Both the position numbers and the translations under genes were made by a program. A stretch of 64,000 bases of DNA from Collinsella tanakaei (GTDB lineage Bacteria; Actinomycetota; Coriobacteriia; Coriobacteriales; Coriobacteriaceae), in contig NZ_JADYTL010000005.1 in NCBI RefSeq assembly GCF_021531055.1, positions 62,001 to 126,000 on the forward strand, in the 5' to 3' direction. The notes under the pieces are model-generated. The model saw only the letters and a list, made by a program, of their open reading frames with translations, had not been told where the DNA came from and did no database searches. Positions 34,756-43,078 of the stretch are shown here, one piece after another; position 1 is the stretch's first letter; each line of letters starts with the position of its first letter.

Positions 34756-35712
34756 CTAGGCGAATTCGGCCAGGACGCCGGCCCAGGTGAGGCCCGCACC
34801 GAAGCCGGCCATGAGCACCCGGTTTCCCGAGGTGATCTTGCCGGCGCGCACGAGCTCGTCGAGCAGGATGGGCACGCTGCCGGCCGAGGTGTTACCGGTG
34901 TGGTCGATGTTCCCCTCGCACTTGACCGGATCGAGCCCCAGCTTCTTGACCGCGAAGTCGACGATGCGCTTGTTGGCCTGGTGGTACACGAAGCGATCGA
35001 CCTCGTCCGCCGAGACCTGTGCCGCCGTGAGCACCTCGGTGGTGCAGCGCGGCATGACCTCGGTGGCGAAGCGGAAGACCGCGCGGCCATCCATATGCAG
35101 ATACGACGGCTCATCGCAGCCCACGCCGGGGGCGACGAGCGACGAGTCGTCGCCGCGCGACCCCCAGACGGCATGCAGCTCGGGGTAGCCCTCGCGGCAC
35201 TCGAGCACCGCGGCGCCCGCGCCGTCGCCGAACAGCACGCAGGTGGTACGGTCCTCGAAATCCATCACGCGCGAGAGCGTGTCGGCACCGACCACGAGCG
35301 CATAGGGGCGCGTGGCGCCGGGAAGCAGGCACTCGGCCACATGCAGGCCGTACACGAAGCCGGCGCAGGCGGCGTTGAGGTCCAGGCACAGCGTGTCCTC
35401 GGGCATGCCCAGATCCGCCTGCAGCAGACAGGCGGCCGACGGCGTGCAGGTGTCGGCCGTGAAGGTCGCGACGAGGCACACACCGACCTGCTCGGGTGCG
35501 ATCCCGGCGGCGTCGAGCGAACGAGCCGCGGCATCGCGCACCAGGCTGCGATGGCTCTCCCCCGCCCGCGTATCGCAATAGCAGCGCGAGCGGATGCCCG
35601 TGCGGGTGGAGATCCACTCGTCGGAGGTATCCACGATCTTGGCCATGTCGTCGTTGGTCATAACACGGCTCGGAAGCGCCGAACCGGTCCCGACGATCTT
35701 GACGCCCCTCAT
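34756..35712 (-). CDS. fabH: 3-oxoacyl-ACP synthase III FabH
   Basis: 318 residues. Starts fatty-acid synthesis by condensing acyl-CoA with malonyl-ACP. The Cys-His-Asn triad is present: NAACAGFVYG (Cys near 112), YHQANKRIVD and IDHTGNTSAGSVP. The ATG overlaps the accA stop (ATGA). Chain-start preference cannot be read from the sequence with confidence. Confidence 0.95.
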   Translation of the reverse strand: MRGVKIVGTGSALPSRVMTNDDMAKIVDTSDEWISTRTGIRSRCYCDTRAGESHRSLVRDAAARSLDAAGIAPEQVGVCLVATFTADTCTPSAACLLQADLGMPEDTLCLDLNAACAGFVYGLHVAECLLPGATRPYALVVGADTLSRVMDFEDRTTCVLFGDGAGAAVLECREGYPELHAVWGSRGDDSSLVAPGVGCDEPSYLHMDGRAVFRFATEVMPRCTTEVLTAAQVSADEVDRFVYHQANKRIVDFAVKKLGLDPVKCEGNIDHTGNTSAGSVPILLDELVRAGKITSGNRVLMAGFGAGLTWAGVLAEFA

Positions 35713-36551
35713 CGGCGGCCTCGCTTCACGGCCGTGGAGCCCATGGCGCGGAACTTCCGGTAGCGGTCGTTGGCGAGCGCGGTCGGGCTCATCTTGGACA
35801 GCGCCTCGAGCTCACGCGTGAGCTGCGTGTCCAAGATCTGGAACAGGGCGGCGGGATTCTCGTGCGCCCCGCCGGCGGGCTCGGGGATGATGCCGTCGAT
35901 GACACCGAGCTCGAGCAGGTCGTCGGCGGTGAGCTTCATGACCTCGCACGCCTCGTCGGCGCGGCTCGAATCCTTCCACAGGATGCTCGCGAAGCCCTCG
36001 GGCGACAGCACGGAGTACACGGCGTTCTCGAGCATGATGACGCGGTTGCCCACGGCGAGCGCCAGCGCGCCGCCGCTGCCGCCCTCGCCGCAGATCACGC
36101 AGATCACGGGGACGGTGAGCGAGCTCATGAGCTCGATGGATCGGGCGATCGCCTCGCCCTGGCCGTGCTCCTCGGCCTCGAGGCCGGGATAGGCGCCGGA
36201 GGTGTCGACGAAGGTGAAGATGGGACGGCCGAACTTCTCGGCGGCGCGCATGATGCGCTGTGCCTTGCGGTAACCCTCGGGCGAGGCCATACCGAAGTTG
36301 CACGCGACGCGCTCCTCGATATCGGACCCCTTGCGGTTGCCCAGCACGGTCACCGGGCGGCCGTGGAACAGGGCGATGCCGCCCATGATGCTCGGGTCGT
36401 CCTTGGACGAAAGGTCGCCGCGCTGCTCGAAGAAGTCGGTGAACAGGGCGTCGACGATCTCGGCCACGCCGGGGCGCCCGGGACGACGCGCGATCGCGAC
36501 GCGCTGAGCGGCCGTGAGGACGTCCACGGTTGCAGGCAGGTTATCCGACAT
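35709..36551 (-). CDS. accA: acetyl-CoA carboxylase carboxyltransferase alpha subunit
   Basis: 280 residues from MSDNLPATVDVLTAAQRVAI; GGAGG lies eight bases upstream, inside the accD end, and the genes overlap by 11 bases. Carboxyltransferase crotonase fold with TFVDTSGAYPG and EGGSGGALALAVGN (oxyanion-hole glycines). Somewhat shorter than E. coli AccA, as in streptococcal-type operons. Pairs with AccD. Confidence 0.95.
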   Translation of the reverse strand: MSDNLPATVDVLTAAQRVAIARRPGRPGVAEIVDALFTDFFEQRGDLSSKDDPSIMGGIALFHGRPVTVLGNRKGSDIEERVACNFGMASPEGYRKAQRIMRAAEKFGRPIFTFVDTSGAYPGLEAEEHGQGEAIARSIELMSSLTVPVICVICGEGGSGGALALAVGNRVIMLENAVYSVLSPEGFASILWKDSSRADEACEVMKLTADDLLELGVIDGIIPEPAGGAHENPAALFQILDTQLTRELEALSKMSPTALANDRYRKFRAMGSTAVKRGRR

Positions 36552-37407
36552 GCTCGGCACCTCCCTTTCCATGAAGCATGAGAAGACGGATCAACGTGGA
36601 GCGCATACGGGCGCGCGGCACGACGGCGTCGATGAAGCCGTGCTCGAGCTGAAACTCGGCGCTCTGGAAGCCCTCGGGAAGCTTCTCGCCGATCGTCTGC
36701 TCGATGACGCGCGGACCCGCGAAACCCACGAGTGCGCCGGGCTCGGCCAGATGGATGTCGCCCAGGCTCGCGAAGCTCGCGGTCACGCCGCCGGTCGTAG
36801 GGTTGGTGAACACCGAGATGTACAGCCCTCCCTTATCGGAGAAGCGCTGGATGGCAGCGGAGGTCTTGGCCATCTGCATGAGCGAGATGATGCCCTCCTG
36901 CATGCGCGCACCACCGCTGGCGGAAAACACGATGAGCGGCAGGTGCTGTTTGGTCGCGCGCTCGACGAGGCGCGTCAAGCGCTCGCCGACGACGGCGCCC
37001 ATGCTCGCCATGAGGAAACGCGTGTCGAGCGCCGCGATCGCGACGCGCACGCCGCCGATCTTGGCGATGGCGGTCACGATGGCGTCGTTGCCATGCGTCT
37101 TGGCGCGCAGCTGCGCGAGCTTGTCGGTATAACCCGGGAAGTCGAGCGGATCGTTGGAAACCAGCGCCGAATCCAGCTCGCGGAACTGCCCGTCGTCGGC
37201 GATCATCGCGATGCGGTCGCGCGCCGGCACGGCGAAATGATGACCGCAGTAGGGACACACGAGCTGGTTGGATGCCAGGTCGTCATCGTTCAAGACGCGC
37301 TCGCAATGCGGACAGGTCTTCTCCTCGACGGTCGGTGCGGTGCCCTGCTGGCGCATCTTCTTGAGGGCGAGCAGCCTATTGCGGCGCTCGGCGAGGATAC
37401 CGGCCAT
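36541..37407 (-). CDS. accD: acetyl-CoA carboxylase carboxyltransferase beta subunit
   Basis: 288 residues. The N-terminal zinc ribbon is complete: CPHCERVL and CPYCGHHF (about 38-64). The carboxyltransferase core has VFSASGGARMQEGI and TTGGVTASFASLGDI. It transfers CO2 from carboxybiotin to acetyl-CoA together with AccA. Three bases after accC. Confidence 0.95.
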   Translation of the reverse strand: MAGILAERRNRLLALKKMRQQGTAPTVEEKTCPHCERVLNDDDLASNQLVCPYCGHHFAVPARDRIAMIADDGQFRELDSALVSNDPLDFPGYTDKLAQLRAKTHGNDAIVTAIAKIGGVRVAIAALDTRFLMASMGAVVGERLTRLVERATKQHLPLIVFSASGGARMQEGIISLMQMAKTSAAIQRFSDKGGLYISVFTNPTTGGVTASFASLGDIHLAEPGALVGFAGPRVIEQTIGEKLPEGFQSAEFQLEHGFIDAVVPRARMRSTLIRLLMLHGKGGAEHVG

Positions 37408-37410
37408 GCG

Positions 37411-38799
37411 TTACGCCTCCTTCGCAGGTTCGTCGGCGGCGTTCGTCCAGGCAAGCAGCGTGTCCATATTCTCATCGATGAACGACGTGTTATAGCTTGC
37501 GCGGATGAAGCCGGGATGGTACATGATCTGATGGAGGATGTCGATGTTGGTCGTGGGACCGTCGATCAAGAACTCCTCGAGGCAGCGGCGCATGCGGCGC
37601 AGCGCCTCCAAACGCGTCGGCGCCCAGACGATGAGCTTGGCGGCAAGCGAGTCGTAATAGGGAGGCAGCTCGCAGCCGGCGTATAGGCCGGTGTCCACAC
37701 GCACGCCGTAGCCGCCGGGGATGTGGACGAAGTCGACCATGCCCGGCGAGGGCATGAAGCCGTGCGCGGGGTCCTCGGCGTTGATGCGGCACTCGATCGC
37801 ATGCCCACGCAGCTGGATGTCGTCCTGCGTGAACGACAGGGTGAGGCCGGAGGCCACACGCAGCTGCTCACGTACCAGGTCGATGCCCGTCACGCACTCG
37901 GTGATGGGATGCTCCACCTGGATACGGGTGTTCATCTCGATGAAGTAGAACTCACCGGAGGGATCGAGCACGAACTCGATGGTGCCGGCGTTGACGTACC
38001 CGGCGGCGCGTGCCGCGGCCACCGCGGCGTCGCCCATGCGCTGGCGAAGCTCGGGCGTGAGCACGCGGGCGGGCGTCTCCTCGATCATCTTCTGACCGCG
38101 ACGCTGGATGGAGCAGTCGCGCTCGCCGAGCTGGACGACGTTGCCCTGCGCATCGGCCATGATCTGAAACTCGATATGATGCGGGTTGAGCACGAGTTTC
38201 TCGAGGTACATCTCGTCATCGTTGAAGCAGGCGCGGGCCTCGGCGCGGGCCTCCTCGAACAGGTCCTCGAACTGCTCGGGATCGAACACCTTGCGCATAC
38301 CGCGGCCGCCACCGCCTGCGGCGGCCTTGATGAGCACCGGGTAGCCGATCTCGTCGGCGATGCGCTTGGCGTCGGCGACGTCCTTCACGGAACCGTCGGA
38401 ACCGGGAACGACCGGCACGCCGGCGCTCTTCATGAGCTCGCGCGCGGCGGCCTTATTGCCCATCGTGCGGATCACGTCGCCGGACGGACCGATCCAGGTG
38501 ATGCCGTTCTTCTCGCATTCATCGGCGAACTCGGCGTTCTCGGACAAAAAGCCGTAGCCCGGGTGGATGGCGTCGCAGTGGGCGGCCTTCGCGACGGTGA
38601 GGATGGCATCGGTGTTGAGGTAGCTTTGCGCGGAGGACGCCGGGCCGATGCAGTACGCATGCTCGGCGAGCTGCACGTGCAGCGCCTCGCGGTCGGCCTC
38701 GGAGTAGACGACCACCGGCTCGATATCGAGCTCGCGGCAGGCGCGGAACACGCGGACGGCGATCTCCCCGCGGTTGGCGATCAGGATACGCTTGAACAT
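37411..38799 (-). CDS. accC: biotin carboxylase AccC
   Basis: 462 residues. N-terminal MFKRILIANRGEIAVRVFRA, ATP-grasp glycine loop KAAAGGGGRGMRK, and EMNTRIQVEHPITE around the catalytic Arg and Glu. Carboxylates the biotin on AccB using ATP and bicarbonate. AAGGAAG precedes the ATG; 21 bases after accB. Confidence 0.96.
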   Translation of the reverse strand: MFKRILIANRGEIAVRVFRACRELDIEPVVVYSEADREALHVQLAEHAYCIGPASSAQSYLNTDAILTVAKAAHCDAIHPGYGFLSENAEFADECEKNGITWIGPSGDVIRTMGNKAAARELMKSAGVPVVPGSDGSVKDVADAKRIADEIGYPVLIKAAAGGGGRGMRKVFDPEQFEDLFEEARAEARACFNDDEMYLEKLVLNPHHIEFQIMADAQGNVVQLGERDCSIQRRGQKMIEETPARVLTPELRQRMGDAAVAAARAAGYVNAGTIEFVLDPSGEFYFIEMNTRIQVEHPITECVTGIDLVREQLRVASGLTLSFTQDDIQLRGHAIECRINAEDPAHGFMPSPGMVDFVHIPGGYGVRVDTGLYAGCELPPYYDSLAAKLIVWAPTRLEALRRMRRCLEEFLIDGPTTNIDILHQIMYHPGFIRASYNTSFIDENMDTLLAWTNAADEPAKEA

Positions 38800-38820
38800 G
38801 ACGTCACGCTTCCTTAGAAC

Positions 38821-39312
38821 TTAGGCTTCGTGGTAGCGGATCAGCGGAGCGCCGAACGACACGAGCTCGCCGTCGGCGGCCATGATCTCATCGATCACGC
38901 AATCGCACGGAGCGGTGACCTCGCTCATCATCTTCATGGCCTCGAGCAGGCAGACGGTGTCGCCCTTCTTGACGTGGTCGCCGGGCTGGACGTAGGGGTC
39001 CTTGTCGGGCGACGGGGCGACGTAGAAGGTGCCCACGAGCGGGGCGGTGATGCAGGGGCCGTCGGCCGCAGGGGCCTCGTCGGCAACCGGCTCGGCCGCA
39101 GGCACGGCGGGTGCGGCAGCGGCGGGCGCGGCGGGAACCGCCACGGGGGCGACCGCGGGCGCAGGAGCGCCGGCGGGCATCGGCGGCACGGGGACGCAGC
39201 CGGGCTTCTCGAGCTCGATGGTGGTGTCGCCGCTCGTGACCTTCATGCGGCCGATGCCGCTCGCATCGAAGCGGCCCATGAGATCGAGGATGTCCTGAGT
39301 CTTCATAGCCAT
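38821..39312 (-). CDS. accB: biotin carboxyl carrier protein AccB
   Basis: 163 residues from MAMKTQDILDLMGRFDASGI, with GGAGG eight bases upstream; the TTG start at 39327 is rejected because it lies inside the ribosome site. An Ala/Pro/Val-rich flexible linker (about 50-90) joins the N-terminal part to the biotinyl domain, whose biotin-accepting Lys sits in EAMKMMSEV. Carries carboxybiotin between AccC and AccAD. Confidence 0.95.
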   Translation of the reverse strand: MAMKTQDILDLMGRFDASGIGRMKVTSGDTTIELEKPGCVPVPPMPAGAPAPAVAPVAVPAAPAAAAPAVPAAEPVADEAPAADGPCITAPLVGTFYVAPSPDKDPYVQPGDHVKKGDTVCLLEAMKMMSEVTAPCDCVIDEIMAADGELVSFGAPLIRYHEA

Positions 39313-39338
39313 AGGTATGACCTCCAAGGTATTCGAAT

Positions 39339-39402
39339 TGACAAGTTGGGGCCAGGTTCAATCTTGTCGCGTGACAAGATTGAACCCGTCCCCAACTTGT
39401 CA
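39339..39402. repeat. family B inverted repeat, copy 4
   Basis: Two arms with almost no spacer: TGACAAGTTGGGGCCAGGTT side and its mirror ending CCCCAACTTGTCA. Core is CAGGTTCAATCTTGTC. Lies between acpP and accB. Confidence 0.8.
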
Positions 39403-39419
39403 CTCGGCACATAAAGAGA

Positions 39420-39450
39420 AGCCGGGCAGGACGCGCGGCCCTGCCCGGCT
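39420..39450 (-). terminator. hairpin after acpP, probable partial terminator
   Basis: AGCCGGGCAGG pairs with CCTGCCCGGCT, 15 bases past the acpP stop, followed on minus by a pyrimidine-rich CTTCTCTTTA. Partial termination here would make acpP more abundant than the rest of the operon. Confidence 0.6.
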
Positions 39451-39465
39451 GTCGGCTCGGATACG

Positions 39466-39696
39466 TTACTGAGCCTTGTTCTCCAGGTAGTCAGCCAGGT
39501 CGCCGACGGTCTTGAACTGATCGAGCTCGGCGTCGTCGATCTCGCAGTCGAAGGCCTCCTCGAGCGCCATGACGAGCTCCATGGCGGCCAGGGAGTCGGC
39601 GCCGAGATCCTCCTCGAGCTTGGCCTCGCGGGTGACCTTCTCAAGGTCGCAACCGACGGTCTCGGAGATAACCTCGCGCATCTTCTCGAAATCCAT
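39466..39696 (-). CDS. acpP: acyl carrier protein
   Basis: 76 residues, acidic. The phosphopantetheine Ser is in LGADSLAAMELVMALEE (Ser near 36). First gene of the fatty-acid operon. GAAAGGAGC lies directly before the ATG. An extra hairpin and a family B repeat separate it from accB, in line with differential expression. Confidence 0.96.
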   Translation of the reverse strand: MDFEKMREVISETVGCDLEKVTREAKLEEDLGADSLAAMELVMALEEAFDCEIDDAELDQFKTVGDLADYLENKAQ

Positions 39697-39791
39697 GACA
39701 GCTCCTTTCCCGGCGTGCGCACACGCCCTTCGGCCGATGCTGTGGTGTCGTGCATCGGAGTTCGGCGCAACCGGTCGGCACGCCTTCCCGT

Positions 39792-39848
39792 AAAACTAGC
39801 TAAAGCATTTTAGTTAAAAGTTTTGAGATGTTGACGACGTAACATCTC
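39792..39848 (-). promoter_or_regulatory. AT-rich double dyad upstream of acpP, candidate FabT operator
   Basis: Two adjoining inverted repeats in an otherwise GC-rich genome. The first is imperfect: AAAACT...CTAAA-gcat-TTTAG...AGTTTT (39792-39824). The second is GAGATGTT-N8-AACATCTC (39825-39848), with ACG/CGT also pairing in its centre. They lie about 95-150 bases before the acpP ATG. Streptococcal FabT boxes are also AT-rich dyads, so FabT binding is plausible but unproven. Confidence 0.5.
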
Positions 39849-39884
39849 TTCGCAGGAACTGCACAAACGGCAAAATGGCAGTTC

Positions 39885-39890
39885 GTTATA
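39885..39890 (-). promoter_or_regulatory. possible -10 box for the fatty-acid operon
   Basis: Minus-strand TGCTATAAC gives an extended -10 (TATAAC). A transcript from here would run through both dyads before acpP, so a bound repressor would block elongation. A TAAAAT inside the first dyad is an alternative -10. Confidence 0.4.
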
Positions 39891-39908
39891 GCAATGAGAC
39901 AGGTTCGA

Positions 39909-40020
39909 CCGACAAGGTGGGGCCGGCAGGACAAATGGGGCCGGGTTCAAACTTGTCGCCTGGCAAGTTTGAACCCGGCCCCACCTTTTCGGCCAGATCG
40001 AACCTAGCCTCAACTTGTCA
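39909..40020. repeat. family B inverted repeat, copy 5 (compound)
   Basis: CGACAAGGTGGGGCC and GGGCCGGGTTCAAACTTGTC on the left face TTTGAACCCGGCCCCACCTT on the right, with extra partial units on both flanks. It looks like two or three overlapping family B units between the acpP promoter region and the ABC exporter gene. Confidence 0.7.
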
Positions 40021-40022
40021 CG

Positions 40023-42698
40023 CTACTCGGTGCGCAAAGCGGTGACGGGGTCCTTCTTGGCGGCCATGCGGCTCGGCGCAAGGCCGGCGATCAGCGAGAG
40101 CACGACCGAGATCGCCACGAGGACCGCTCCGGCGCCCGCGGGCACGGCGGCCAGGTCGCGCACGCCCGACACCTGCTCGATGATCATGTTGGCGGGAATG
40201 TCGAGCAGCACGGTCACGAGGATGCCGAGCACGCCGGAGACGAATCCGATGATGAAGGTCTCCGCCGTGAAGATGCGGCTCACGTCGCGCTTGCTCGCGC
40301 CGATGGAGCGCAGGATACCGATCTCCTTGGTGCGCTCGAGCACGCTGATATAGGTGATGATGCCGATCATGATGGAGCTCACCACGAGCGAGATCGCCAC
40401 GAACGAGATGAGGATGTAGGTGAGCGAGTTCACGATATCGGTCACGCTCGACATCATGGTGCCCACGATATCGGTGTACTGGATCTCGGTCCCCTCACCA
40501 TCGGCTCTGATTTGGGCGTTGTAATCGTCGATGAGCCCGTCGATGTACTCCTTGGCCTCGAAATCGATCGGGTAGATGCTGATGGAGTACGGGTCGTCGA
40601 GGTCGGCGACGCCGAGTTTTTCGAGGTTGCCCTCGTAGGTCGCATTATCGGTCTGGTTCGACAGCTGCCGCGAAAACGCGCTGGCGATCGCCTCGTCGCT
40701 CATGCCCTCATCGCGCAGCTCGTCGATGTAGGCGCGGAGCTCGTCGCCCTGGGAGGCGGGCATCTGCTCGATCATGGCGTCGATAGCATCCATGTCGAGC
40801 TCGACCTCGGTATCGTCGGGAAACGTCACGCCGGTGAAGATGTCGACCGACGGGTTGTCGCGCTGCGCCGCCACGGCCGCGCTCGCATCGACCTCGCCGA
40901 TCAGATGCTCCATGAGTTCGGGAGTATACAGGACCGCACCCCAGTTGCTCCCGACCTCGTTGTCCTCGCTCGGCCGCACGATGCCCACGACGCGGATCTC
41001 GTCGGCATCGTCGACCACCTCGCGCATGTAAGCGGTATCCTCGCTCATATCCTGCCAGACACCCTCGTCGTCCTCGGCGTATTTGGAGCTCTCGGGCACG
41101 ATCTTGAACGTGAGGTCGAGCAGGTCGTCATAGGTGTAGGAGGTCTTCTCGTGTGCTTCGACCTTCTCGCCCGCCAGCACGTCGCTCATCATACCGCGCA
41201 GCTCATCTTGGTCGAGCAGGCCGAGCGCGTACAGCGTGTAGTCCGAGATCCGGTCGTTTTTATCCACGTAGACCACGACCTCGTTCCAGCTCTCCGGCAT
41301 GCGCCCCGCCACGACGTCGTAGTCGCGCTCCCACGTCTCCTTGTTGGCGAGCAGCGGCGTCCACACATCGTAGGCCGACCCGCTGCCGCCCGACATGCTC
41401 GAGAGCATCTCGGTCTGGGTCGAACCGCTCATCGAGAAGCCGAGCGCGTCCATGACGGTCGCGGGGTTGACCTGCACCACGCCATCGCTCGTATCGGACT
41501 TGAACACATTGAGCGGCGAGTCGTAGGAGTACTGGATATCCGTCACATAGTCCTGGATGTCGCCGGGGTTGCCGTCGAGCCATGCCTTGATGGCCTCCAT
41601 GTCGTTTTCGGTCGCCCCGTTGGCCACGCCCGACACCATGTCGGTCACGAGGTCCTTGGATTCCACCTCGCCGGAGGTGTTCGCCGAGCTCACCTCGTCG
41701 CTCGTCCCCATCATGGCGGTCATCATGCTCGCCATGTCCATGGAGGTCTGCTGGATGGTCAGCGGATAGCTCCCCATCGTGGACTCCTCGGTGTCTGCGA
41801 TGTAGTTTTGCGCGCCATCGGACAGTGACAGGATGAGGGCGATACCGATAATGCCGATCGAGCCGGCGAAGGCCGTGAGGAGGGTGCGGCCTTTCTTGGT
41901 CATGAGGTTGTTGAAGGACAGGCCGATCGCAGACAGATAGCTCATGCCGCGCTTGCCCTTGCGGACGTCGGCGACCGCATGCTGCTGGATCTGCTCGGCG
42001 GACAGACGCTCGCGCTCCGGATCGACGGGGTCGGTGTCGCTCGTGATCAAGCCATCCTGGATGCGCACGATGCGATCGGAATACGCTTCGGCGAGCTGCG
42101 GGTTGTGCGTGACCATGATGACCAGGCGATCGCGCGACAGACGCTTGAGGATCTCCATGACCTCGACGGAGGTATCGGTGTCGAGGGCACCGGTCGGTTC
42201 GTCGGCCAAGATGATCTCGGGATCGTTGACGATGGCGCGGGCGATGGCGACGCGCTGCATCTGGCCGCCCGAGAGCTGGTTGGGCTTCTTGTGGATATGG
42301 TCGGCGAGTCCGACCTGCGCCAGCGCCTCCTCGGCACGGCGGCGGCGCTCGGACGCGGGTGCGCCCGAGAGCAGCAACGCCATCTCGACATTCGCGATGA
42401 CGCTCTGGTGCGGAATGAGGTTGTAACTTTGGAACACGAAGCCCACCGAATGGTTGCGGTAGGTGTCCCAATCGCGGTCCAGATAGCTTTTCGTGGAGCG
42501 GCCGTTGATCACCAGGTCGCCGCGTGTGTACTGGTCAAGGCCGCCGATGATGTTGAGCAGCGTGGTCTTGCCGCAACCCGATTGGCCGAGGATGCTGACG
42601 AACTCCCGGTCGCGGAAGGTGACGGATATACCCTTGAGCGCATGGACGACGGTATCGCCCGACGGATAATCCTTGGTGATGCCTTTGAGTTCGAGCAC
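40023..42698 (-). CDS. MacB-type fused ABC ATPase/permease
   Basis: 891 residues. Residues 1-225 are a LolD/MacB-type ATPase (Walker A GQSGCGKTT about 39-47, signature LSGGQMQRVAIARA, Walker B IILADEPTGALD). A membrane helix near 270 (LTAFAGSIGIIGIALILS) opens the FtsX-like part, then a large outer domain (about 300-740), then three C-terminal helices (ILISFVAISLVVSSIMIGII). MacB-like proteins act by mechanotransmission: export of peptides or lipoproteins, or antibiotic sensing. No accessory MacA-type gene is adjacent. Substrate unknown. Confidence 0.88.
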   Translation of the reverse strand: MLELKGITKDYPSGDTVVHALKGISVTFRDREFVSILGQSGCGKTTLLNIIGGLDQYTRGDLVINGRSTKSYLDRDWDTYRNHSVGFVFQSYNLIPHQSVIANVEMALLLSGAPASERRRRAEEALAQVGLADHIHKKPNQLSGGQMQRVAIARAIVNDPEIILADEPTGALDTDTSVEVMEILKRLSRDRLVIMVTHNPQLAEAYSDRIVRIQDGLITSDTDPVDPERERLSAEQIQQHAVADVRKGKRGMSYLSAIGLSFNNLMTKKGRTLLTAFAGSIGIIGIALILSLSDGAQNYIADTEESTMGSYPLTIQQTSMDMASMMTAMMGTSDEVSSANTSGEVESKDLVTDMVSGVANGATENDMEAIKAWLDGNPGDIQDYVTDIQYSYDSPLNVFKSDTSDGVVQVNPATVMDALGFSMSGSTQTEMLSSMSGGSGSAYDVWTPLLANKETWERDYDVVAGRMPESWNEVVVYVDKNDRISDYTLYALGLLDQDELRGMMSDVLAGEKVEAHEKTSYTYDDLLDLTFKIVPESSKYAEDDEGVWQDMSEDTAYMREVVDDADEIRVVGIVRPSEDNEVGSNWGAVLYTPELMEHLIGEVDASAAVAAQRDNPSVDIFTGVTFPDDTEVELDMDAIDAMIEQMPASQGDELRAYIDELRDEGMSDEAIASAFSRQLSNQTDNATYEGNLEKLGVADLDDPYSISIYPIDFEAKEYIDGLIDDYNAQIRADGEGTEIQYTDIVGTMMSSVTDIVNSLTYILISFVAISLVVSSIMIGIITYISVLERTKEIGILRSIGASKRDVSRIFTAETFIIGFVSGVLGILVTVLLDIPANMIIEQVSGVRDLAAVPAGAGAVLVAISVVLSLIAGLAPSRMAAKKDPVTALRTE

Positions 42699-42796
42699 GG
42701 ACGCCTTCTTCTGTATCGCCGGCGCGCACGATGCGCGCGAATCGTTTCCAATGAGCCTATCCTACCCGTTCGGGACGGCGCAATACGACATGCCTT

Positions 42797-42923
42797 CGTT
42801 TACGGTTCGGTTTTATGGTGCCCCGTCAAGTAGACCGAATCTGCGCGCTTCGTCTACCTGCTGGTTTCTCGCGCCGAAAGGCTTGTCTACTCGGCACCCC
42901 CTTCCAAAACCGAACCGTAAACG
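42797..42923. repeat. family A MITE-like element, copy 2
   Basis: 127 bp with perfect 18-base terminal inverted repeats (CGTTTACGGTTCGGTTTT and complement). Inside: GTAGACC, GTCTACCTGCT, GTCTACTCGGCAC. It sits upstream of the ABC exporter gene and of the divergent methyltransferase gene. Confidence 0.85.
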
Positions 42924-43078
42924 GCAGGTCGTATCCCGTCGGCCCGTCGACATGCGGACGGCACGAGAAAACCGCAGGTCGCCGCTGATTGTGTGCAGCG
43001 CCGATGGCGATGGCGCACGATCAGACCCGCGTAACCCCGGTCGCTATACTAGATGACACCCGAAAACCGAGGAGCACC

